Assembly: GCA_030040425.1 (NCBI GenBank)
Contig: JASHTS010000195.1
Span: 1-32,423, forward strand
DNA: 32,423 nucleotides
Reading direction: 5' to 3'
Source of the DNA: Acidobacteriaceae bacterium
GTDB lineage: Bacteria > Acidobacteriota > Terriglobia > Terriglobales > Acidobacteriaceae
Both the position numbers and the translations under genes were made by a program. Below the pieces are notes generated by a model. That model saw only the letters and a list, made by a program, of their open reading frames with translations, had not been told where the DNA came from and did no database searches. Below are positions 8,509 to 17,911 of this stretch, in pieces. Position 1 is the stretch's first letter, and each line of letters starts with the position of its first letter.

Positions 8509-10353
8509 TCAGCCGGGCAGATGCAAAGGCCGGTATTTGAATACCAGGTTCCAGTCATTGGTCTCCGCGGTCATCACTTCGGCCACGCTTAATGCCGCCT
8601 TGCGCACTTCGGCAAACATTTCGCTGCCCGCACGGAGAGCCTGCGGCAGGTCGACGCTTTTGAGCGCGGCCAACTCGCGGCTCATGGCCAGGGAGCGGTC
8701 GGCGCTGCGCGCAAATTCTCCCTGGCTGGTGATGGCATAAAGCGCCGCGCCGAGCGCCGGAGGCGCCGTGGCCAGCATCAGCAGCCACGCCGCTTCGCCG
8801 CCCAGCGCCACGTGCGCCACGCAGGCTGCCAGCGTGATCGCAAACAGCACGTTGCCCGCTCTGTGCAGGCGGTGATTCAGCTTCTCCATCTTTTCGTGAT
8901 TCCGCCGGTGATAGCGGATCTGGCCTTCGAGAATGTTCTCGATCAGCCCGCCCACGGCCTGCATGTAAGCCGGCTCCACGCTCCCCGGGACCAGCCCGAT
9001 ATCGCGCGCGATGGCGTGGTACATCGAGTCCACCCAATTGCGGTTCAGGTCGGAGCCAAAGTGCGGCGCCTCGCGCGGCTTGAGGTGCGCGCAGCCCAAC
9101 GGCCAGAGATAACTCGACTGGCGGAGCCGCTCGGCCAATTGCCGGTACCTGAGCCAGCGCTGATGCCACTGCCGGCGCTGTCCTGCGTAGATGATCGATA
9201 AAATCGCGGCGATGAGCAGAAATTCGATGAGCGAGGGCAGCCGGTTGAACCAGGGCAGCAGATGCGGATGACGGCTCACGGCCCACACGCGCTTGTTCCA
9301 GAGCTCGATGCTGTCGGCGAGCGGGCCCGCGAGGGCGAAAAACACCGCGCCCGCGGCGCACAGGTTCGCCAGCACCGATCCCGAGCGCAGCCGTCCCGCG
9401 TAGTACTGCGACAATCCGTCGGCCCATGCGTAGTGCGGGCACAGCTTGTCGAGCAGATATCGGCGTGTCGCTTCGGGCAGCTTGGAGCCTCCGTCGCCCT
9501 CCATGGCCGCGAGCCACTCTTCGCGCGCGGTCTGCTCGAAGCCGGCCACGCGCATCGAGCCCGGCCATACCCTGCCCTCGGCCACCAGGTCGCGAAACCA
9601 GCGGAAGAGACAAGCCGGATCCAGGCCGGGTTGCCGCTCGTTGAAGTAAATGCGGCTGGCGCGGGAAACAGTCGCTGCGGCCTGCGCTTCTTCTCGCGAA
9701 GCGGAGAAGATCGGTGCGCCGCCGAGCGGTGTGCGGGTGTGCTTTCCCTTCTCGCCGGCCGAAAGCACCCACGCCTCCTGCGGTTCGATGGCGTGCAGCC
9801 ACACCACGGGCACGCCCATCGCGAGCGCCTCGTCCATCATTTGCGCAGTGCCGCCCCGCCCGCGCGAAGCCTCACCGTCCCATACGGCGATGAGCACGTC
9901 TGACTGCTCGACCACGATCTGGCCCGCGCGCTCGTACGCAGCCGCCGCATGCTCGCGCCTGCCGCCGGCCTCGAAGACCGCCGATGCGCGCGCCAGAAGC
10001 GCATCGAACTCGCGCTTCGACTCCTCGCTCGCGAAGTCCTGCCGGTATTCTTCGGCGTGAAAGGGCAGCGGGCACACGAGCTCCGCACCCATCGCCAGGC
10101 CTGCCCTGGCCACCATGCGGTCGGCGCCCTCGGCCAGCGGCGAAATCACGCGCACCAACGGCGGTTCTTCCGCATCCACTGCTGCCGGCCGGGCATCGGC
10201 CCATGCCTTGAGGATGGCAGCGAGCGCCTGCTCGCACTTTTCGGGAAGGAGGGCAGCCATCGCCGGGGAAATCCGGTTGAGCCGGTGGCCGGTCACGCCG
10301 ATCTGGAGCACGCGGCGCGGTCGCGGCGGCGATGAGAACTTAGGTGCGGCCAT
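8509..10353 (-). CDS. SLOG-domain nucleotide-sensor protein with SLATT-like membrane region
   Basis: 614 residues. The N-terminal half is a SLOG (DprA/TRPM-LSDAT-like Rossmannoid) domain: GVTGHRL at 19-25, SPLAEGADRMVA near 71-82, PLPFHAEEY near 95-103, and SDVLIAVWDG at 151-160 followed by GGTA at 167-170 and PVVWL near 182-186. The C-terminal half has hydrophobic segments at about 326-345, 375-391, 499-517 and 521-541. After the second helix comes a W-x2-RYRQLAERLR segment typical of SLATT/DUF4231-type membrane domains. SLOG domains are predicted to bind nucleotide-derived ligands, and SLATT helices are predicted to form membrane pores in conflict systems. The start at 10353 has no clear Shine-Dalgarno; a downstream start is possible but would trim only the disordered leader. 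It is the first gene of the pair with the RCK-RyR protein. Confidence 0.85.
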   Translation of the reverse strand: MAAPKFSSPPRPRRVLQIGVTGHRLNRISPAMAALLPEKCEQALAAILKAWADARPAAVDAEEPPLVRVISPLAEGADRMVARAGLAMGAELVCPLPFHAEEYRQDFASEESKREFDALLARASAVFEAGGRREHAAAAYERAGQIVVEQSDVLIAVWDGEASRGRGGTAQMMDEALAMGVPVVWLHAIEPQEAWVLSAGEKGKHTRTPLGGAPIFSASREEAQAAATVSRASRIYFNERQPGLDPACLFRWFRDLVAEGRVWPGSMRVAGFEQTAREEWLAAMEGDGGSKLPEATRRYLLDKLCPHYAWADGLSQYYAGRLRSGSVLANLCAAGAVFFALAGPLADSIELWNKRVWAVSRHPHLLPWFNRLPSLIEFLLIAAILSIIYAGQRRQWHQRWLRYRQLAERLRQSSYLWPLGCAHLKPREAPHFGSDLNRNWVDSMYHAIARDIGLVPGSVEPAYMQAVGGLIENILEGQIRYHRRNHEKMEKLNHRLHRAGNVLFAITLAACVAHVALGGEAAWLLMLATAPPALGAALYAITSQGEFARSADRSLAMSRELAALKSVDLPQALRAGSEMFAEVRKAALSVAEVMTAETNDWNLVFKYRPLHLPG

Positions 10354-10436
10354 GGGATGGCAGGCGATGTACTTTTAAGCTGGGTTGAGCATATCACGCA
10401 CCTGAAATTGATCCAGCCGCAGCTCGCGCCCGCGCC

Positions 10437-10664
10437 TCAGGCCTGCCGCGCAGGGTTGGCCTCCCGGTACTTCCGCCGCCGCTCTTCGGCGTGACGCCGC
10501 TTGTCGGCGCGGCGGATGCGGAAGGCGCTGAAGAAGTTCACCAGTTCGCGCTTGTGGCAAACCCGGCAGCGGACGGGATACTCGAGGAAGAGCAGCGCGG
10601 AGAGATCGCCCACGCGCAGGCGTGAGATGCGAAATTTGGTTGACCCGCAAAGCTTGCATTCCAT
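10437..10664 (-). CDS. Small CxxC zinc-ribbon protein
   Basis: 75 residues. Two knuckles, C3-x2-C6 and C33-x2-C36, are separated by about 26 residues and followed by a strongly basic helix (RRADKRRHAEERRRKYRE). GGAGGAGC lies eight bases upstream of the ATG, which supports this start and a real gene. Function is unknown; the zinc ribbon plus basic tail would suit nucleic-acid or ribosome binding. It is in the same orientation as the SLOG gene downstream, 83 bases away. The 281 bases upstream of it hold no clear gene. Confidence 0.75.
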   Translation of the reverse strand: MECKLCGSTKFRISRLRVGDLSALLFLEYPVRCRVCHKRELVNFFSAFRIRRADKRRHAEERRRKYREANPARQA

Positions 10665-10945
10665 CTCGAGCTCCTCCGAGCGGAATCACCGCCCCGGACC
10701 GGCCAGAATAGCGGGGGGAAAGCCTCAAGCTTGCACGGCAATCGTACGTGTTTTCCTCAAGGTAGCACAACCGCGGAACGAAGCCAGAAGCAAAATCGGC
10801 GGATTCGACCCGCTCGCCGCGGCGCATTCCGGCGGCGCAGGAGGGCGCAAGGCTTCGCAATCAGACTGGAAAGCAGGGTTGCGCATCCGGGCGCGGCTGC
10901 GCTCACGGCCTTCTCGTGCGCGCGAAACCGGCAATCTGAATGGAG

Positions 10946-11437
10946 TTAACGGTTGCCGGGAAAGAGCGATCCGGACGGCCCGCGCAGCCCGGCAATGCGC
11001 ACTTGGCGGCGGTGCGGCTGGGGCGCCGGCGCAGCCAGCAACCCGGCGATCTCTCTGAGCTCAGCCCGCGCGTGCCCGATGGCCGCGACGACGCGGTCGC
11101 GGCGCTTGCCCGGTTCTGCATGGGCAAGCGGCAGCGTGGCCTGGGGGCTCTGGCTGCGATGCATCTGGTCGAGCGCCTGCCGCGCGCCCAGGAGCGTGTA
11201 ACCCTGGCCATGCACCAGACGCTTGATCTCGAGCGCCATCTCCACGTCGCGGCGGCGGTAAAGCCGCTGCCCCGTTCCGCTCTTGTTGGGCTTCAGTTGC
11301 GGGAACTGCGTCTCCCAGAAGCGCAGTACGTAGGTTTCAAGCCCGCAGATGCGGGCCACGTCGCCAATCTTGAAGTAGAGACGATCGGGAATCGAAGGTG
11401 TTTCCGGAGCACGTTTCCGGTTCAGCTGCGTTGCCAT
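10946..11437 (-). CDS. MerR-family transcriptional regulator
   Basis: 163 residues from the ATG at 11437. An in-frame GTG at 11500 would add 21 residues, and neither start has a strong Shine-Dalgarno. The winged HTH begins YFKIGDVARICGLETYVLRFWE and continues with GQRLYRRRDVEMALEIKRLV, the standard MerR helix-turn-helix and wing. An effector-side helix follows (GYTLLGARQALDQM), then a proline- and arginine-rich tail with no conserved metal-binding cysteines. It resembles the short MerR proteins with no dedicated ligand domain. The target is not evident; no 19- or 20-bp spaced MerR promoter was identified nearby. Confidence 0.85.
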   Translation of the reverse strand: MATQLNRKRAPETPSIPDRLYFKIGDVARICGLETYVLRFWETQFPQLKPNKSGTGQRLYRRRDVEMALEIKRLVHGQGYTLLGARQALDQMHRSQSPQATLPLAHAEPGKRRDRVVAAIGHARAELREIAGLLAAPAPQPHRRQVRIAGLRGPSGSLFPGNR

Positions 11438-11626
11438 AAGACTGGGCGAGCGAGGGCTCGTAAGGTTTCCAAGCCCCGCTCTTTTCGGAGTATAGGTCAC
11501 ACCCAGCGGCGTCCGGGAAGCAAAATCCGCGCCGGGGGACTCACCAAAGTGAATGGCCCCCCGTACCCTTCGTGACCTGCCTGCATAGATGCGTCCGCGC
11601 CTGCCAAGGTCTGCCCCCGCACAGAC

Positions 11627-13624
11627 TTAGTCTTTCTTGAGCACCACGGCCCCTTTTTCGTCGTCGAGAATCGAGCCTTCGAGGTTGCGGAAATCCGCGG
11701 CCTTGCTGGGCGGAATCTCCACGTCTTTCACCACGTATTCGCGCTCGTAGTGCAGCACGTTGCCCGTGGCGGTCACCGTGGAGTGGTAACTGGCGAAGCC
11801 CACGTCCACGCTCACCGGATCGGGCGTGCCGTCTACCGCGTAGCCGGCCGGCAGGGTAATGTCGAAGCTGTCGCGCCAATCGCCGGTAGCTTCGAGATCG
11901 ATGGGCAGCGTGCGCGGTTTGTCGTCGAAAGGCAGGGCATCGTCGCCCACCACGCGCGGGCGCACCAGCAGCAGCGGTCCCGCGGTGTGCGCGTACTGCG
12001 GCACCGTGACCTTGTAATCGAGCTCCAGGGGCTTATCGAGATCGGCCGGCTCGATCACGTTGAACGAATCCAGCACCACGCCGGGCAAATCGCGGCCCAC
12101 GGCCTTTTCGAGCGAGGCGCGCCGCTCCGTTTCGCTCGTGTCTTTGAGAAAATTGCGCAGATCGGCCTCCTCGGGACCGGTCCTCGAGGTATCCACGGTT
12201 CCCGTCAAGGCGCCATCCGCCGAGAGGGTGAAGCTTCCCTTGCGCTCCATACCGTTCGCATCCGGCGGAAGCACGGGCAGTTCGAACACCTGGCTCGCGT
12301 CGCCGGCGGCCAGCAGGCCGTAACTGCCCTGCTCATACGAGGGCAGATTGCCCACCGGCGTGCGCTGATTGGTGGGATCGAAGATCAGGTAGCGTTTACC
12401 GTCGCCGCCTTTCACCACCGCCATCAGCCGCGGATCGTTCACGTCCGGCGGGATCAGGATGGCGGTGATCATGTGGTTGCCGAAGAGCGAAGGCGCGAGC
12501 GGATCGACCACGCCGCGCCGGTCGTCCACCGGCACATAGAACGCCTGGATGCCGACGGCCTGGAGCATCGAAATCAGCAGCGTGGTCTTGTCCTTGCAGT
12601 CGCCATAGCCGTTTCTGTAAATATCGCCAGCGAAGTGCGCCTGCAACCCGCCGATGCCGCGCAGGACGATGAAGTACTGGATGTTCTTCTGGATGTACTC
12701 GGTGATGTTCTTCAGTTTCGCGTAGAAGTCGGGCGCGCCGGTCACCAGGCTCTGCGCTTTGGCAGCAATATCGGGGGTGGGATCGGGACGGTGCGCTTCG
12801 AGGGTGGTCATCCACTCCCCCAGCGCGCGCCACTGCTTGTCGTCTCCGGCCACGGCGGCATCGCCCCACTCGACGGACATGCGCGCGGCCAGCGCTTCCC
12901 GGTCCAGGCTGGAGCGCACATCGCGAAGATCGAGCGCATGCGTGTCCTTGATCTCCCAGCGCCAGTGATTGGGAGCCACCTCAGCGGGAGCGACCGGATC
13001 GTGCCGGTGCCAGGCCACGGAGTAAGGCCGGCCGGGAGGAAGATCGACCTCGACGGCGCGAAAGACCACGGGAATATCGTCCTGAATCCCCCAAATGCCC
13101 TCCTGAAGATAGGGGGCCGTCACCTCCTCCGATTCGCAGATGATGGTGGCCCCGGGATCGGCCGCGGGCGGGCGAACGACTCGCACTTTTTCAGTCGAGA
13201 GCATCTGCGGAAGCCCGGGGTCGCCCACGTCGGCAAAATCGGTGTCTTTGGCCTGGAACTGTTTTTCGTCGGCGCCGATGGTCCACTCATGGAAATAATT
13301 GATTTTCTCGTCCACGTCGAAAGACACGGTGCAAAAACCGTCGTCGCGTCCCTGAGGGGCAAGGATGCGCGTCACCCAGCGGCGGCGCTCTACCGCATGG
13401 CCCTGGTCGTCCACCGTGTCCACGTACTCGTCATAGAGGATGACCGCGCGCGCATCTTTGGCGTAGCCGGGTACCGGGGTTTTGGCCGCGTCCAGGCCCC
13501 ACTGCGGCGGCGGAGAATCGTGCCCGAAGATGCCCGCAGCCGCGGGTCCGGGAGCCGCCAGGAACAGAGACGGCACAGCGAGAGCCCACACCGCGCGCAA
13601 ACGGAACGGAACAGGGACGCCCAT
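11627..13624 (-). CDS. Exported DUF3857/transglutaminase protein with intact catalytic triad
   Basis: 665 residues. A signal peptide (hydrophobic 10-30, ending PAAAG) is followed by an N-terminal DUF3857 beta-sandwich and a transglutaminase-like core. The triad is visible: C343 in NGYGDCKDKTT, H384 in GNHMITAIL and D416 in YLIFDPTN. The C-terminal part is a DUF3858-like beta domain. Transglutaminase-like folds of this kind act as cysteine proteases or cross-linkers in the periplasm; the substrate is unknown. It is the last gene of a three-paralogue run, starting two bases after the stop of the preceding copy, so it is very likely translated from the same mRNA. It is more divergent than the other two copies. 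Confidence 0.85.
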   Translation of the reverse strand: MGVPVPFRLRAVWALAVPSLFLAAPGPAAAGIFGHDSPPPQWGLDAAKTPVPGYAKDARAVILYDEYVDTVDDQGHAVERRRWVTRILAPQGRDDGFCTVSFDVDEKINYFHEWTIGADEKQFQAKDTDFADVGDPGLPQMLSTEKVRVVRPPAADPGATIICESEEVTAPYLQEGIWGIQDDIPVVFRAVEVDLPPGRPYSVAWHRHDPVAPAEVAPNHWRWEIKDTHALDLRDVRSSLDREALAARMSVEWGDAAVAGDDKQWRALGEWMTTLEAHRPDPTPDIAAKAQSLVTGAPDFYAKLKNITEYIQKNIQYFIVLRGIGGLQAHFAGDIYRNGYGDCKDKTTLLISMLQAVGIQAFYVPVDDRRGVVDPLAPSLFGNHMITAILIPPDVNDPRLMAVVKGGDGKRYLIFDPTNQRTPVGNLPSYEQGSYGLLAAGDASQVFELPVLPPDANGMERKGSFTLSADGALTGTVDTSRTGPEEADLRNFLKDTSETERRASLEKAVGRDLPGVVLDSFNVIEPADLDKPLELDYKVTVPQYAHTAGPLLLVRPRVVGDDALPFDDKPRTLPIDLEATGDWRDSFDITLPAGYAVDGTPDPVSVDVGFASYHSTVTATGNVLHYEREYVVKDVEIPPSKAADFRNLEGSILDDEKGAVVLKKD

Positions 13625-13626
13625 AG

Positions 13627-15627
13627 TCAGTTGCCTTTCTGCGCCGGGGTGCGGGTCAGCACGATCTGCTGCTGATCCGCCTCGGCCACCTTCTGATAGA
13701 AACTGTGCAGGTCAGCGTAACTCTCAGGCCCCAGCAGGGCAAAGCCGCGCGCAAATACCCGCCCCACCTTCAGTTCGCCATTGCCGCTCACCGAGTTGAT
13801 CCTCATCGCCGCGTACTGCGGCCAGTTCACGTCAGAAGACTTAGGGGAACTCTCCACCGTGTAACCGGGAGGCAGGCTGTAATCGACCTCGTTCTGCTCC
13901 ATCATGGGAAAGTGCAGATCGATGGGCGTGGTGCGGTTCGCCTGGGCAACGAAGGGGGTCTTGGCGCGCGACTCGAAAAACAGGCCGGGCAGGATGAAAT
14001 ACTTGCCCTGCGGAGCGCCGAGACTGCCGCTTACTTGGAAGACCGCCGTCATCGGCGACTCATAATCGTCGAGCGCGGAGAAATGATCGAAGCTGGCCTC
14101 GACGCCCTCAGGAAGATCGTCGCGAACCGAATCAGTGAACTGCTTCTCGAATTCGGCGGGATCGTTCTCGAGCGCGACCTGCCTCCAGTAGATGGCCTCA
14201 TCGCCCGTCATCACCACCTGAAGCTGGCCGGTGACCTTTCCGGTTGCGTCGATGAAAAGATTTGCGTTGCGCTCCGTCCGGTCTTCTTTGTATTGTGCAG
14301 CGGGCGTAAAATCCAACTTCGCTCCGCTCTCCCCCAGCCTCAGGCCGCCCGCGAGGGTGTGCTGCCACGCCAGCTTGCCGAAACTGCACGTCTTTTGCCC
14401 GGGATCGAGATAAACGGTCTTTCCGTCGAGTTCGACGAGGACGATATAGTCGCTCAACTGGTCGACGCTGAAATAGTCCGCGTTGAAGATGCGCTCGTCG
14501 CGTGGAGCAATCCACATGGGCCACGCCTTGAGGCCGGCGGCGCGAGCCAGCGCCACGTAAAGCAGCGCGATCTGGTTGGCGTTGCCGCTCTGGTCCTTCC
14601 ACACATCCTCTGCGTTGCGAATCGCTTTGAGTTTCTCCTTCTTGCGCTCAGCTTCACTCTTGGTCCGGCTCAGCATGGTGTTTTCGAGCTTAATCACCGC
14701 GGCATAGATTTTGCGCGCCTTTTGCTCGTCGGTATCGCCGGGAGCGACCATCCCTTCCGCGATGGTTTTCAGCTTGCCGGAGGGCTTGATAAACGGGTCA
14801 AGGCTGCCGGCCCAGAGATTGCCTGCGTCCTGCCAGAACTCCTGGCCGCTGTGCGCATACGTGTAATAGAACTCAACGTGTTCACGAAGGGTGTTGAGCG
14901 GAGGCATCCAGTCGTCGTCGGGGACCGGCGGAACGTCGGACACATCGATAGTAAACTCGCCCTTGCCCTGCACGATCGAGATCTGCGCATTGCGCGGCGT
15001 TACGGCCCACATCAACCGGTCCGGACCAAACGCGCTGGGCGTGCCCGGACGAAATTCGTAGTGCGCCTTGTGGACGAAGTACGCTTGCTGAATGTCCCAG
15101 CTTGGCGGCACCAGCCAGCTATCCTGGTAGCGAATCTGATACCGGTACTCCAGAATGCTGCCTGTTTCCACGCTGGGCAATGTGAAGATCCTGGTGTTTT
15201 CCTGGAAGCCTTTCGTCTTCAGCGATACCAGGTCTTCGGGCTTCGCGGTCAGCGGGACTACCGTGCCGTCCGAATGGATGGTGCGTCCCTCGATACGGGT
15301 CACGTTCAGCATTGCCTTTTCATAGGGGATCTTCACTGTTGCCAGCTCCTTACCCTTGTCCGTGAACACCTTGATCCGTTCGTAAATCGAATAGACACTG
15401 TTGGCATCGTCGGCCTTCTCCTCCCGATAGAGGTAGACCGCGTCCGCGCCCGGCGCCTTGGGATCCGAGGTCATTTTCAGCTCATCGGGAGTGGGAGACT
15501 GGAACTGCGCCGGCGCGGGCAGCGCGAACGCATACACGCCGATCAACGTGCCGATCAAGATCCGTGCCCGGGTGCGCGTGCAGATGCGTGTCCAGGCCGG
15601 GCCGTGCAGAAGTCCTCGAGTTCGCAT
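13627..15627 (-). CDS. Exported DUF3857 protein, transglutaminase core without Cys/His
   Basis: 666 residues. An Arg-rich leader and hydrophobic segment at 22-40 end in APAQ, a likely signal-peptidase site. DUF3857 follows, with the family segments DPKAPGADAVYLY and GSILEYRYQIRY. The transglutaminase region aligns with the intact paralogue, but the catalytic Cys position is N349 (QSGNANQIALL) and the His position is Y394 (SDYIVLV). Only the Asp, in YLDPG at about 408, remains. The protein is therefore probably non-catalytic, perhaps binding a substrate or partner. It lies 115 bases downstream of the related copy starting at 17743 and two bases before the active paralogue, consistent with one operon. 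Confidence 0.85.
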   Translation of the reverse strand: MRTRGLLHGPAWTRICTRTRARILIGTLIGVYAFALPAPAQFQSPTPDELKMTSDPKAPGADAVYLYREEKADDANSVYSIYERIKVFTDKGKELATVKIPYEKAMLNVTRIEGRTIHSDGTVVPLTAKPEDLVSLKTKGFQENTRIFTLPSVETGSILEYRYQIRYQDSWLVPPSWDIQQAYFVHKAHYEFRPGTPSAFGPDRLMWAVTPRNAQISIVQGKGEFTIDVSDVPPVPDDDWMPPLNTLREHVEFYYTYAHSGQEFWQDAGNLWAGSLDPFIKPSGKLKTIAEGMVAPGDTDEQKARKIYAAVIKLENTMLSRTKSEAERKKEKLKAIRNAEDVWKDQSGNANQIALLYVALARAAGLKAWPMWIAPRDERIFNADYFSVDQLSDYIVLVELDGKTVYLDPGQKTCSFGKLAWQHTLAGGLRLGESGAKLDFTPAAQYKEDRTERNANLFIDATGKVTGQLQVVMTGDEAIYWRQVALENDPAEFEKQFTDSVRDDLPEGVEASFDHFSALDDYESPMTAVFQVSGSLGAPQGKYFILPGLFFESRAKTPFVAQANRTTPIDLHFPMMEQNEVDYSLPPGYTVESSPKSSDVNWPQYAAMRINSVSGNGELKVGRVFARGFALLGPESYADLHSFYQKVAEADQQQIVLTRTPAQKGN

Positions 15628-15742
15628 CGTCTGTCCCCGTTCTGTGATTGTCCAATCGCGCTCGCATCGAACGGGACGCGCGCCTTTTGCTCTTGCCCAA
15701 GATGCCGGAGTTGCCGCGGGTCTTCGCGCCGCCCCGCCGGTA

Positions 15743-17743
15743 TTATTTACTGGCCGCCGTCGTCAGCGTCAGCACCAGTTGCTCCTGGTCGGCCGCGGCC
15801 ACCTTCTGATAAAAGCCGCGCAGATCCTGGTACTGGTCGGGCGTGGCCATGTCGAAGCCGCGGGCCTCGGAATTGGCGATTGACAGCCTTCCCGGGCTCG
15901 ACAGGCTCTTGACCAGATACACCGCGTGCCCGGTCCACATAATCTTGTTATCCGCCGGCGCGCCTTCCACGGTCATCCCGGGCGGCAGATCGTAGTTCAC
16001 CTGGTCGGTCACGCGATCGGGATAATGCATGTCCACGGCTTCCAGCCGCTTCTCCTGCCTCACGAACGGAACCTGGGCGCGGGTATCGAAAAAGAAGCCC
16101 GGAAGCAGCAGCCGCCTGGACATGCTTGTGCCCAGCGAGCCCTTGATATCGATCATGACGATGAGATTGACATCCGGCTGGTCGATGCCCAGGAAGTGGT
16201 TCACGTGCGCATCCACCCCTTCCGGAACAAGGCCCTCAAGCTCCTTGTCGAAGCGCTTCTTCACCTCGTCCATGTCGTTCTCAAGGGCGGTCTGCCGCCA
16301 GGTGAGCGCTTCCTGGCCCACCATCACGATGGTGGCGGAGCCGGTAATGCCTCCGTGCTCGTCGAGCGTCAGGTTGGCCGTGCGTTCGATGGTGTTGTCG
16401 GGATAACTCTGCGCCGGGGTCTGCCCCATGCTCAGCCCCTGCGGGCTCTCTCGGATGCCGCGCACATCCGCGTGCTTCCAGCTCACCGTGCCGAACGGGC
16501 ACATCTTTTCCCCAGGATCGAGCAGCGTCTCCTTGCCTCCAGCACTGAGCACCACCAGGGTGTCGCTGAGCTGGTCGAAGTCCAGGTAGCCGGGGTCGAA
16601 TTCGCGCTGGCTGCGATCGACCACCTTCATGGCGTAAGCCGTGAGTCCGGCAGCCCGCAGCATGGCCAGGTAAAGCAGCGCGATGTCGTCGCTCGATCCA
16701 CTCTTCTGCGACCAGGTATCCTCGGCCCGCTTGGCCTCCTTGATCTTCAGCTCCTTCATCTCCGACTCGCTCCGGGTGCGCGAGAAATCGGTATTGTCCA
16801 GCACCTGCACCGCGGTGTAGAGCTTCCTGGCTTTGTCCAGGTCGCTGTCAGAGGGCGCAATCAGGGTCTCCACGGCCGCGTGGATGGCCTTCGTCGGCTC
16901 GGCAAAGTGGTCCACATCCTTTTGCCAGTACTTGGCTTCGTCGAGCCAGAACTGGCCGGCGTTGCCGGCCGCCTTGTAGTAGAAGAGCACCCGGTAGAGA
17001 TAGCTATCGATGGGCGGCATCCACTCTTCGTCCGGGATGGCGGGCACATCGGTCACATCCACTATGTAGTGGCCGGCGATGTCGGTCTTGACGTCCACTC
17101 CGGGCGGCAGCAGCTTCCACCAGATGAGAGTGTTCACCGTGCGCCCGCGCTCGTCAGTCAAATACAAATCCGACCCGTGGGCCGCGGCGCCGGCCATGAA
17201 AGCCTCAAAGGGCAGGAACGAGTAGTGCTCCTTGTGCACGAAATAGGCCTTTTGAACCTCCCATTGCGGCGAGGAGAAATGGTTGTCGTCGTACCGGATC
17301 TGGTAGCGGTACTCGAGAATGCTGCCCACTTCCACATTGGGCAGGGTAAAGACCTTGCGCTTGACCTGCAGGCCGCCCATCTTCTCGCTCAGCAGGTCTT
17401 CCGGCTTGCCGGTGAGCGTGGAAATCGATCCGTCGGGATGAACGGTGCGCCCCGAGATGTCCGTGATCTTCCAGTCGCCCCTCACATAGGGCAGCTCCAC
17501 CGTGGCCAGCTCCTTGCCCTTTTCAGTGAGCACCTTGATGCGGGCGTAGATGCTCTGGTAGTGGAGCGGGTCGTTGTCGATCTCCTCGTAATAGAGATAG
17601 ACGGCGTCGGCGCCCGGGGCCTTGGGATCGGCCGTCATCTTGAGCTCGTCCTGGGTGGGCGCCTGAAACTGCGCGCACACCAGGAGAGGCGAACACGCGA
17701 AGGCAAGCAGAAACGCGTAGCGCAGAAAGACGGAAGTCCGCAT
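15743..17743 (-). CDS. Exported DUF3857 protein, second inactive transglutaminase paralogue
   Basis: 666 residues. The start at 17743 (MRTSVFLRYAF) is chosen because it opens a clean signal peptide ending VCAQ and has AGGG eight bases upstream; the open frame extends 49 codons further but without such features. Domain order is as in the neighbouring copy, with near-identical segments after the signal (DELKMTADPKAPGADAVYLY), which shows recent duplication. At the catalytic Cys position the sequence is SGSSDDIALL (Ser), and at the His position it is SDTLVVL (Thr); the Asp in LLDPG is kept. A pseudo-enzyme role is likely. It is the first gene of the three-gene run. Confidence 0.85.
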   Translation of the reverse strand: MRTSVFLRYAFLLAFACSPLLVCAQFQAPTQDELKMTADPKAPGADAVYLYYEEIDNDPLHYQSIYARIKVLTEKGKELATVELPYVRGDWKITDISGRTVHPDGSISTLTGKPEDLLSEKMGGLQVKRKVFTLPNVEVGSILEYRYQIRYDDNHFSSPQWEVQKAYFVHKEHYSFLPFEAFMAGAAAHGSDLYLTDERGRTVNTLIWWKLLPPGVDVKTDIAGHYIVDVTDVPAIPDEEWMPPIDSYLYRVLFYYKAAGNAGQFWLDEAKYWQKDVDHFAEPTKAIHAAVETLIAPSDSDLDKARKLYTAVQVLDNTDFSRTRSESEMKELKIKEAKRAEDTWSQKSGSSDDIALLYLAMLRAAGLTAYAMKVVDRSQREFDPGYLDFDQLSDTLVVLSAGGKETLLDPGEKMCPFGTVSWKHADVRGIRESPQGLSMGQTPAQSYPDNTIERTANLTLDEHGGITGSATIVMVGQEALTWRQTALENDMDEVKKRFDKELEGLVPEGVDAHVNHFLGIDQPDVNLIVMIDIKGSLGTSMSRRLLLPGFFFDTRAQVPFVRQEKRLEAVDMHYPDRVTDQVNYDLPPGMTVEGAPADNKIMWTGHAVYLVKSLSSPGRLSIANSEARGFDMATPDQYQDLRGFYQKVAAADQEQLVLTLTTAASK

Positions 17744-17770
17744 ATAGATAGCCCTTGGGGGAACGAGGCT

Positions 17771-17776
17771 ACTATA
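17771..17776 (-). promoter_or_regulatory. Possible -10 element of the DUF3857 operon
   Basis: TATAGT on the minus strand (17776-17771) matches 5 of 6 bases of the -10 consensus and lies 27 bases upstream of the ATG at 17743. The -35 region is poor (ATGCCT at 17 bases), so activator dependence or another sigma factor is possible. It falls in an AT-richer patch of the 168-base intergenic region between this operon and maf. Confidence 0.3.
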
Positions 17777-17911
17777 GCGCGGAATTGTTGCGCAGGCATT
17801 GAATTTTTCCGGTTTATCCTGCGTCCGCTCCGCCAGAGGTAACGCGGACCCGCTTCGGTCCCGGTGCCGCCGTTGTCCCCTTGCCTGCATCGGATTGCCC
17901 AGAGCCGGCTC

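Noticed and set aside
7015-8592. Plus-strand frame of 525 codons opposite the RCK-RyR gene
   Set aside because: Antisense GC artefact; the minus-strand product carries clear Rossmann and RyR motifs.
10375-10860. 161-codon minus-strand frame overlapping the zinc-ribbon gene
   Set aside because: Out of frame with the CxxC protein, which has a good Shine-Dalgarno; low-complexity product.
11750-17842. Three long plus-strand frames (641, 735 and 638 codons) opposite the DUF3857 genes
   Set aside because: Mirror-image frames of three homologous genes; the products lack signal peptides and domain motifs.
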